64,000 nt of DNA. Source: an uncultured Lachnospiraceae bacterium. GTDB taxonomy: Bacteria; Bacillota; Clostridia; Lachnospirales; Lachnospiraceae. Positions within the stretch are counted from its first letter, which is position 1; each line of letters starts with the position of its first letter. The stretch spans positions 62,001 to 126,000 of the forward strand of contig CACXFV010000072.1 in the NCBI GenBank assembly GCA_902767015.1, written 5' to 3'. The position numbers and the translations under genes are program-made. Below are positions 61,740 to 64,000 of this stretch, in pieces. The notes under the pieces were generated by a model, which worked only from the letters and a program-made list of their open reading frames with translations, was not told where the DNA came from and did no database searches.

Positions 61740-62687
61740 ATGTCGGATGAAAAACGACCTTTACTGATACTGACAGGACCTACGGGAGTGGGAAAAACAG
61801 AACTTTCCATTAAGTTGGCAAAAAAATTGAGGGGGGAAATCATCAGCGCAGATTCTATTCAGGTGTACAAACATATGAATATCGGCTCTGCCAAAATTAT
61901 GCCGTCAGAGATGGAGGGCATCAGGCATCATTTGGTGGATATTCTTATGCCTGATGAAGAATTTAATATTTTTGAATTTCAAAAAAGGGCAAAAGATGCC
62001 ATCCGAGGGATTTATGACAGAGGAGGACTGCCGATTATTGTTGGCGGAACGGGTTTTTATATCCAGAGTGTGTTGTATGATATTGATTTTAACAAGGAAG
62101 ACAATGATAAATCCGTGCGCATGAAATATGAAAAGCTGGCAGAAGAAAAAGGTGTGTCATATGTTTATGAATTACTGCAAAAAATTGATCCGGTATCGGC
62201 AGAAAACATCCACCGCAATAATGAAAAGCGTATCATTCGTGCCCTGGAGTATTATGAGAATACAGGTGAACTGATGTCTGTACATAATCTTCGGGAATCG
62301 CAGAAAACATCTCCCTATCATTTTATGTATTTTGTGCTTAACAGAGAACGTAATACCTTATATGAACGAATTGACAAAAGAGTAGAACAAATGCTTCGGG
62401 ACGGTCTTGTGGATGAGGTAAAAAGCTTATTGGCAATGGGATATGGCAGAGAGCTTGTCTCCATGCAGGGCTTGGGATATAAAGAGATTGCAGCCTGTCT
62501 TGAGGGAGAATATACATTAGAAGAGGCTGCCTCCATTTTGAAGCGGGATACCAGACACTTCGCAAAAAGACAGCTTACATGGTTCAGGCGTGAACGTAAT
62601 GTGACTTTCATCAATTATGAGGATTATTCAAACGATGTTGACAGGATTTGTGAAGAATTATGTATGCGTTGGAATGCATTTGTCTAA
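61740..62687 (+). CDS. miaA: tRNA dimethylallyltransferase
   Basis: A 315-residue enzyme that transfers dimethylallyl to A37 of tRNA, producing the substrate of MiaB. Seen: P-loop GPTGVGKTELSIKLAKKL, SADSIQVYKHMNIGSAK, HHLVDIL, VGGTGFYIQSVLYDIDF, and the C-terminal GLGYKEI and FAKRQLTWFRRE. The start has GAGGATGAG upstream. It closes the miaB-mutS-mutL-miaA block. Confidence 0.97.
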   Translation: MSDEKRPLLILTGPTGVGKTELSIKLAKKLRGEIISADSIQVYKHMNIGSAKIMPSEMEGIRHHLVDILMPDEEFNIFEFQKRAKDAIRGIYDRGGLPIIVGGTGFYIQSVLYDIDFNKEDNDKSVRMKYEKLAEEKGVSYVYELLQKIDPVSAENIHRNNEKRIIRALEYYENTGELMSVHNLRESQKTSPYHFMYFVLNRERNTLYERIDKRVEQMLRDGLVDEVKSLLAMGYGRELVSMQGLGYKEIAACLEGEYTLEEAASILKRDTRHFAKRQLTWFRRERNVTFINYEDYSNDVDRICEELCMRWNAFV

Positions 62688-62725
62688 AAATGTTTAGAAT
62701 ATGCTGTGAAAGGATATAATCAACT

Positions 62726-64000
62726 ATGAATGAAAAGATAGATAAATCAATCAGTGACAGTAAAAATCACACTTTATATAAAGCACTGGGAATTTCTCAG
62801 GAGGTGCTTGATTTCTGTGAAGAAATATTATATTCTCTTCGGGAACGATTTGAGGAATTTGACAGAAAAGCGGAGTATAACCAGCTGAAGGTGCTGAAAG
62901 CCATGCAGGAAGAAAAGGTCAGCGATATCCATTTTAACGCCTCCTGCGGATATGGATATAACGATTTGGGACGAGATACCTTAGAAAGGGTATATGCAAG
63001 AATTTTTCACACGGAGGATGCACTTGTAAGACCGCAGATTACCTGTGGAACGCATGCACTGGCACTGGCACTTATGTCAAATTTAAGGCCGGAAGATGAG
63101 CTTCTTTCCATATCGGGAAAGCCATATGATACCCTTGAGGAGGTTATCGGTATCAGACCTTCTGTCGGTTCACTAAAAGAATATGGTATCAGTTATGCAC
63201 AAGTTGATTTGTTAGAAAATGGCAGCTTTGACAGAAATGGTATAAAAAGTGCCATTCATGCCAACACTAAAATGATTGCGATACAGCGTTCAAAGGGATA
63301 TCAGACAAGGAGGACACTGTCACCCTATGAGATAGGCGATATCATAAGCTTTGTGAAGGAAATTAACAAAGATATCATTGTGATGGTAGATAATTGCTAC
63401 GGTGAATTTGTGGAATATGATGAGCCGAGTGATTTTGGTGCAGATATGACAGTAGGCTCCCTGATTAAGAATCCGGGAGGCGGTCTTGCTCCGGTGGGCG
63501 GATATATCGCAGGCACTAAAAAATGTATTGAAAATGCGGCATACAGGCTTACAGCCCCAGGGCTTGGCAAAGAGGTAGGCGCATCACTCGGGATGCTGCA
63601 AAGCTTTTATCAGGGACTTTTTATGGCTCCGACAGTGGTGGCAGGCGCATTAAAGGGTGCCGTATTTGCAGCAAATGTTTATGAAAAGCTGGGCTTTAAA
63701 GTGGTTCCGGATGCAAAGGAACCGCGATATGATATCATCCAGGCTATCGAATTTGGCACACCTGATGGTGTCATTGAATTTTGTAAGGGAATACAAAGTG
63801 CGGCACCCGTTGACAGCTATGTGGTGCCCGAGCCTTGGGCGATGCCGGGTTATGACAGTGATGTTATTATGGCGGCGGGGGCATTTGTACAGGGTTCTTC
63901 CATTGAATTAAGTGCAGACGGACCGATTAAGCCTCCTTATGCTGTCTATTTTCAGGGCGGTCTTACCTGGTACCACGCAAAACTGGGAATTATAAATTCT
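62726..64000 (+). CDS. Methionine gamma-lyase-family PLP protein (3' partial)
   Basis: 425 codons are open to the window edge, so the C-terminus is missing. This is the PLP-dependent family (PF06838 type) annotated as methionine gamma-lyase-related or aluminium-resistance protein. Seen: FNASCGYGYNDLGRDTLERV, PQITCGTHALALAL, VMVDNCYGEFVE and the putative PLP lysine in GSLIKNPGGGLAPVGGYIAG. The true substrate of this family is uncertain. AAAGGA lies 11 bases before the ATG. It commonly follows miaA in Firmicutes and probably belongs to the operon. Confidence 0.92.
   Translation, partial: MNEKIDKSISDSKNHTLYKALGISQEVLDFCEEILYSLRERFEEFDRKAEYNQLKVLKAMQEEKVSDIHFNASCGYGYNDLGRDTLERVYARIFHTEDALVRPQITCGTHALALALMSNLRPEDELLSISGKPYDTLEEVIGIRPSVGSLKEYGISYAQVDLLENGSFDRNGIKSAIHANTKMIAIQRSKGYQTRRTLSPYEIGDIISFVKEINKDIIVMVDNCYGEFVEYDEPSDFGADMTVGSLIKNPGGGLAPVGGYIAGTKKCIENAAYRLTAPGLGKEVGASLGMLQSFYQGLFMAPTVVAGALKGAVFAANVYEKLGFKVVPDAKEPRYDIIQAIEFGTPDGVIEFCKGIQSAAPVDSYVVPEPWAMPGYDSDVIMAAGAFVQGSSIELSADGPIKPPYAVYFQGGLTWYHAKLGIINS

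Overview
The window reads as chromosomal DNA of a low-GC Gram-positive anaerobe of the Clostridia, most likely a gut Lachnospiraceae (inference). Reasons: an EtfA subunit of the butyrate-pathway type, sporulation genes yqfC/yqfD and a BofC-like gene, the gene order rpsU-yqfC-yqfD-phoH-yqfF-like-ybeY-cdd, the miaB-mutS-mutL-miaA cluster, a MutL with the endonuclease motif (no MutH), strong Shine-Dalgarno sites, and GTG/TTG starts. No rRNA, tRNA, complete insertion sequence, prophage or CRISPR array was seen.

Layout. 1-2.6 kb: end of etfA, then eno. 2.7-11.1 kb: LysR regulator, MATE efflux pump, a membrane HExxH protein (DUF3810 type), and a TetR-controlled pair of ABC half-transporters resembling siderophore uptake exporters-turned-importers (YbtPQ/IrtAB type). 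11.3-16.4 kb: a DUF4143-type ATPase, a VanRS-like two-component system with no vanHAX genes, a membrane-anchored C39-like peptidase, and a fragment of a decayed ATPase gene. 16.6-22.5 kb: two unusual fusions, a DHH phosphoesterase joined to a WD40-like propeller and an amino-acid permease joined to a hybrid histidine kinase. 23.1-34.5 kb: two giant secreted proteins, each ending in a type I dockerin; the second carries six ~190-residue repeats. 34.5-36.0 kb: remnants of a macrodomain/SirTM sirtuin module. 36.0-45.3 kb: housekeeping (phosphoesterase, alaS, rpsU, yqfC to cdd). 45.4-55.4 kb: flavoproteins, a second phosphoesterase, proB, folate and peptidase genes. 55.4-64 kb: a tRNA-modification and mismatch-repair operon behind a perfect consensus promoter.

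How it fits together. The two ends are conserved core. The middle (about 11-36 kb) is accessory: regulatory and surface functions, gene remnants, hairpin-rich spacers, and a stretch (23-34.5 kb) whose codons look richer in G and C than those of its neighbours. The permease-kinase and the dockerin proteins are adjacent and could belong to one nutrient-sensing or surface programme, but nothing in the sequence proves this.

Limits. All functional names rest on recognising motifs by eye. No database search, structure prediction or codon statistic was run. Start codons were chosen from Shine-Dalgarno spacing and family N-termini.
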